Shown here: piece by piece, positions 61,363 to 64,000 of the stretch | How positions within the stretch are numbered: the first letter of the stretch is position 1 | Layout of the letters: the number at the start of each line of letters is the position of its first letter | Source of the DNA: Sphingomonas sp. BK235 | GTDB lineage: Bacteria; Pseudomonadota; Alphaproteobacteria; Sphingomonadales; Sphingomonadaceae | Assembly: GCF_004345855.1 (NCBI RefSeq) | Contig: NZ_SLXN01000010.1 | Span: 39,859-103,858 of the forward strand | Direction of reading: 5' to 3' | DNA length: 64,000 bases | Program-made: the position numbers and the translations under genes | The notes under the pieces: model-generated | Database searches by the model: none | What the model was told of the DNA's origin: nothing | Seen by the model: the letters and a program-made list of their open reading frames with translations, nothing else

Positions 61363-63729
61363 ATGGCGTGGCTCTATCGGCTGGTGATCGCGTGGTGCGT
61401 GGCCATCCTCGGCGGCTTCTTCGCGACAGCCGGGGCCGTTCTCGCGTCACTGGGGGGATCGCCTTATTATCTGGTCGCGGGGATCGCGATGGTGGCGAGT
61501 GGCGCGCTGCTGGGGCGTCGCCCGCGGTGGGGGCGCCGGTTTTTCGCCGCCATCTGGATCGGCACGCTGATCTGGGCGATCTGGGAAGTCGGGTTCGACG
61601 GCTTGCAGCTCGTCCCGCGCCTCGTCGCGCCCACCGTCCTGCTGGTGCTGGTGCTGCTGAGCGGAGCCTCGGCGCGGGCGTGGCGCTCGCCCGCGCGGAT
61701 CGTGCCGGCCGCGGTGGCGGTCCTGCTCGCGCTCGGCGTCGGCGGCATCGCGCTGCGCGGCGAGGGGGTCGAGGCGCAGCAAGCCGCGCGCGCGGCGGCG
61801 ATCCCGCCCGCGCCGACCGGCGAGGCGGACGGAGACTGGCGCGATTACGGCGGCACGCTGTCGGGCCGTCGCTATTCCGCTCTGGCCGACATCACGCCCC
61901 AGAATGTCTCCCGGCTCGAGCTCGCCTGGACGCAGCGCACGGGCGATCTGCCGATGCCGGCCGAGTCGAAGGAGCACAAGCGCGAGTATCATTCGGAAGC
62001 GACACCGATCCACATCGGCGACACGCTGTATACGTGCACGCCGCACTCGTTCGTCCAGGCCATGGATGCCACCACCGGACGGACGAAATGGAGCTGGCAC
62101 GAGGACGCCAGGATCGCGGGCAACAATTATCTCGTCTGCCGCGGTGTCACCTATTTCGAGGCGCCGGCGGGGACGCCATGCCCGCGCCGGATCTTCGCGC
62201 CGACCTTCGACGCGCGGCTGGTCGCGCTCGATGCCGACACCGGGCAGCCGTGCCGGAGCTTCGCCACCGATGGCGCGATCGACCTGCGCGCGAACATGGG
62301 CACGTCCAGACCCTCCGACCAGATCGGCACGACCCCGCCGGTGGTGGTCAACGATCGCCTCATCATCGGCGAGCGGATCATCGACAACGTCAACCGCGAC
62401 ATCCCTTCCGGCGTCGTGCGGGCCTATGATCCCGTGTCGGGCGCGCCGCTCTGGGCGTGGGACGTCGGGCGCTCGCCCGACGCGATCGCCCCGTTGCCGG
62501 CCGGGCAGACCTACACGCGCGGCACGCCGAACGTCTGGGGCGCGATCACCGCCGATGCGGCCAACGGGCTGGTCTATCTCGGCACCGGCAATGCCTCGCC
62601 CGATTATTGGATCGAGTATCGCCGGCCGTTCGACGACCGCTTCGGTTCGTCGATCGTCGCGCTCGACGTCGCGTCGGGGAAGCTGCGCTGGACGCGGCAG
62701 CTCGTCCACCGCGACATGTGGGACATGGACCTGCCGATCGGTCCGTCGCTGTTCGACTATCGCGCGCCGGACGGCCGGATCATCCCCGCGCTGATCCAGA
62801 CGACGAAGATGGGGCAGGTGTTCTTCCTGAACCGCCTGACCGGTGCCCCGCTCGCGGCGATCACCGAGCGGCCGGTGCGGACCGACGGCGCCACGCCCGG
62901 CGTGCGCGTCGCGCCGACGCAGCCCTTCTCGACCGGGATGCCGAGCTTCACCCCGCCCGCGCCGAGCGAGGTCGCCACCTGGGGCGCGACGCCGATCGAC
63001 CAGCTGTTCTGCCGCATCGACATCCGCCGCGCGCAGGGGACCGGCATCTACCAGCCGATGGGACTGAAACCGATCATCGGCCATCCCGCGTTCGACGGCG
63101 TCACCGACTGGGGCGGCGCGGCGGTCGATCCGGTGCGCGGGGTCATGACCGTCAACACGATGGAGATGCCCTTCAAACTGTGGCTGATGCGCCGCGACGA
63201 CCCGCGGGCCGCGGCGCTCATGAAGCAGAAGCAGGGCGGGGAGAACGCCATGCAGGCGCAGCTCCAGACGCAGTACAACACGCCCTATGTCGCGGTGGTC
63301 AAGGCGTGGGTCGGCATCTTCGGCGCGCCCTGCGTGGCGCCGCCATGGGGACATCTGACCGCGGTGGATCTCGGCACCCGGCGCGTGCTGTGGAAGAAGG
63401 TGCTCGGCACGGCGCGGGATACCGGTCTGTTCGGCTCCCATCTGGGGGTGCCGATCAAGACCGGCGTGCCCAACCTGGGCGGGTCGATCATCACCGCGGG
63501 TGGGCTGGCCTTCATCGGCGCCACCACCGACCAGTATCTGCGCGCCTTCGACCTCACCACCGGCGAGGTCGTGTGGAAAGCCCGCCTGCCGGCGGGCGCG
63601 CAGGCGACGCCGATGACCTATCGCGGGCGCGACGGGCGACAATATGTCGTCATCACGGCGGGAGGGCATGGCGCGCTCGGCACGCGCTACGGCGATTACA
63701 CGCTGGCCTTCGCGCTGCCGAAGACGTGA
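61363..63729 (+). CDS. Membrane-bound PQQ-dependent glucose/quinate/shikimate-family dehydrogenase, 788 aa
   Basis: Five N-terminal membrane helices (to about residue 135) anchor the enzyme; the periplasmic part is an eight-bladed beta propeller beginning DWRDYGGTLSGRRYSALADITPQNVSRLELAWTQRTGD. Repeats of the W-motif type (ALDVASGKLRWTRQLVHRDMWDMDLP, AVDLGTRRVLWKKVLG, AFDLTTGEVVWKARLP) are present. It oxidises a sugar or polyol and passes electrons to ubiquinone. ATG at 61363 is preferred over the open upstream frame because it starts at the first helix. No PQQ synthesis genes are in the window. Confidence 0.9.
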   Translation: MAWLYRLVIAWCVAILGGFFATAGAVLASLGGSPYYLVAGIAMVASGALLGRRPRWGRRFFAAIWIGTLIWAIWEVGFDGLQLVPRLVAPTVLLVLVLLSGASARAWRSPARIVPAAVAVLLALGVGGIALRGEGVEAQQAARAAAIPPAPTGEADGDWRDYGGTLSGRRYSALADITPQNVSRLELAWTQRTGDLPMPAESKEHKREYHSEATPIHIGDTLYTCTPHSFVQAMDATTGRTKWSWHEDARIAGNNYLVCRGVTYFEAPAGTPCPRRIFAPTFDARLVALDADTGQPCRSFATDGAIDLRANMGTSRPSDQIGTTPPVVVNDRLIIGERIIDNVNRDIPSGVVRAYDPVSGAPLWAWDVGRSPDAIAPLPAGQTYTRGTPNVWGAITADAANGLVYLGTGNASPDYWIEYRRPFDDRFGSSIVALDVASGKLRWTRQLVHRDMWDMDLPIGPSLFDYRAPDGRIIPALIQTTKMGQVFFLNRLTGAPLAAITERPVRTDGATPGVRVAPTQPFSTGMPSFTPPAPSEVATWGATPIDQLFCRIDIRRAQGTGIYQPMGLKPIIGHPAFDGVTDWGGAAVDPVRGVMTVNTMEMPFKLWLMRRDDPRAAALMKQKQGGENAMQAQLQTQYNTPYVAVVKAWVGIFGAPCVAPPWGHLTAVDLGTRRVLWKKVLGTARDTGLFGSHLGVPIKTGVPNLGGSIITAGGLAFIGATTDQYLRAFDLTTGEVVWKARLPAGAQATPMTYRGRDGRQYVVITAGGHGALGTRYGDYTLAFALPKT

Positions 63730-63730
63730 G

Positions 63731-63777
63731 GGTCGCGCCGCCCGACCGGCTCCTCGCCGCGGCCGGGACGCGCGCGA
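63731..63777. terminator. Hairpin between convergent PQQ dehydrogenase and GntR genes
   Basis: GGTCGCGC and GCGCGACC form an 8-bp outer stem, with a further partial GC-rich stem inside, filling the gap between two convergent stops. Confidence 0.5.
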
Positions 63778-63778
63778 C

Positions 63779-64000
63779 CTATCGCGAGAGGAGATTGGGC
63801 GTGAGGCTCAGGGCGGCGCGGGTGTCGTCGAGCGCCAGGTCGACCAGCTGACGCATGGCGACTTCCGCTGCCTTGGTATCGCCGCTGGCGATCGCCTCAT
63901 ACACCGCGGCATGTTCGGGGATGGGGTCGCGCGGCAGCGCGCGCTCGCGCTGTTTGAGCTGGGTGGTCCAGGCCACCGCCGCGGTGATCCCGGCCGACAG
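63779..64000 (-). CDS. GntR/FadR-family regulator, C-terminal FCD part only
   Basis: The frame is open to the window edge: LSAGITAAVAWTTQLKQRERALPRDPIPEHAAVYEAIASGDTKAAEVAMRQLVDLALDDT is the last helical part of the FCD ligand-binding domain, with the His of PEHAAVYEAI that binds metal in FCD proteins. The DNA-binding domain lies beyond base 64000. Target genes cannot be inferred. Confidence 0.82.
   Translation of the reverse strand: MSAGITAAVAWTTQLKQRERALPRDPIPEHAAVYEAIASGDTKAAEVAMRQLVDLALDDTRAALSLTPNLLSR

Noticed and set aside
1..64000. tRNA, rRNA, CRISPR arrays, intact insertion sequences or prophage
   Set aside because: I searched by eye for cloverleaf arms, direct-repeat/spacer arrays, transposase motifs and phage structural genes and found none I could support.

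Overview
The window is high-GC DNA with dense gene packing, many 4-nt ATGA/GTGA overlaps, many TonB-dependent receptors, flavin halogenases and a SigF/NrsF-type stress module. This points to an alphaproteobacterium of the Sphingomonadales (Sphingomonas-like). No rRNA, tRNA, CRISPR array or intact insertion sequence was recognised. The genus is an inference from gene content, not from a marker gene.

Layout. 0-7.4 kb: the 3' end of a large unrecognised protein, small membrane or secreted hypotheticals, a DCC-type redox protein overlapping a saccharopine-dehydrogenase/DUF4166 fusion, a DUF1203 protein, and three diverged copies of a ~90-bp intergenic repeat. 7.4-22.5 kb: a polysaccharide-type locus with two cupin_8 proteins, four tandem tryptophan-halogenase-family flavoproteins (one with its catalytic residues lost), a 1178-aa TonB receptor, a GH10 xylanase and a GH9 glucanase. 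22.6-32.7 kb: a secreted HELGH protein, a TonB_C/TPR-like protein, an epoxide hydrolase, a PaoABC-like molybdenum hydroxylase operon with a YciI gene inside it, and a secreted SnoaL-like protein.

32.9-38.2 kb is a redox-stress island. It holds thioredoxin-CcdA-DUF1223-ECF sigma, a truncated cytochrome b, a second ECF sigma with its NrsF anti-sigma factor, and a DUF417 protein. Spaced GTAACC-N16-CGAA-type promoters precede all of these transcription units on both strands, so this is a regulon readable directly from the sequence.

38.4-53.1 kb: three further TonB receptors. One is divergent from a PchR-like AraC regulator. Two lie in an apparent siderophore operon with DUF3649, DUF3325 and PepSY membrane proteins, and one of these has a G14 homopolymer directly before its start codon. 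Between them lie a histone-deacetylase-like amidohydrolase, an HSL-family esterase, a PaiB-like flavoprotein and a DAACS symporter.

53.4-64 kb: AlkB, an Rrf2/FAD-oxidoreductase pair, an SDR/TetR pair, and a deletion scar where a divergent oxidoreductase and TonB receptor have been fused through their lost 5' halves. After that come an APH(3')-like kinase, an SRPBCC protein with two small envelope proteins, a membrane PQQ dehydrogenase, and the end of a GntR/FCD regulator running off the window.
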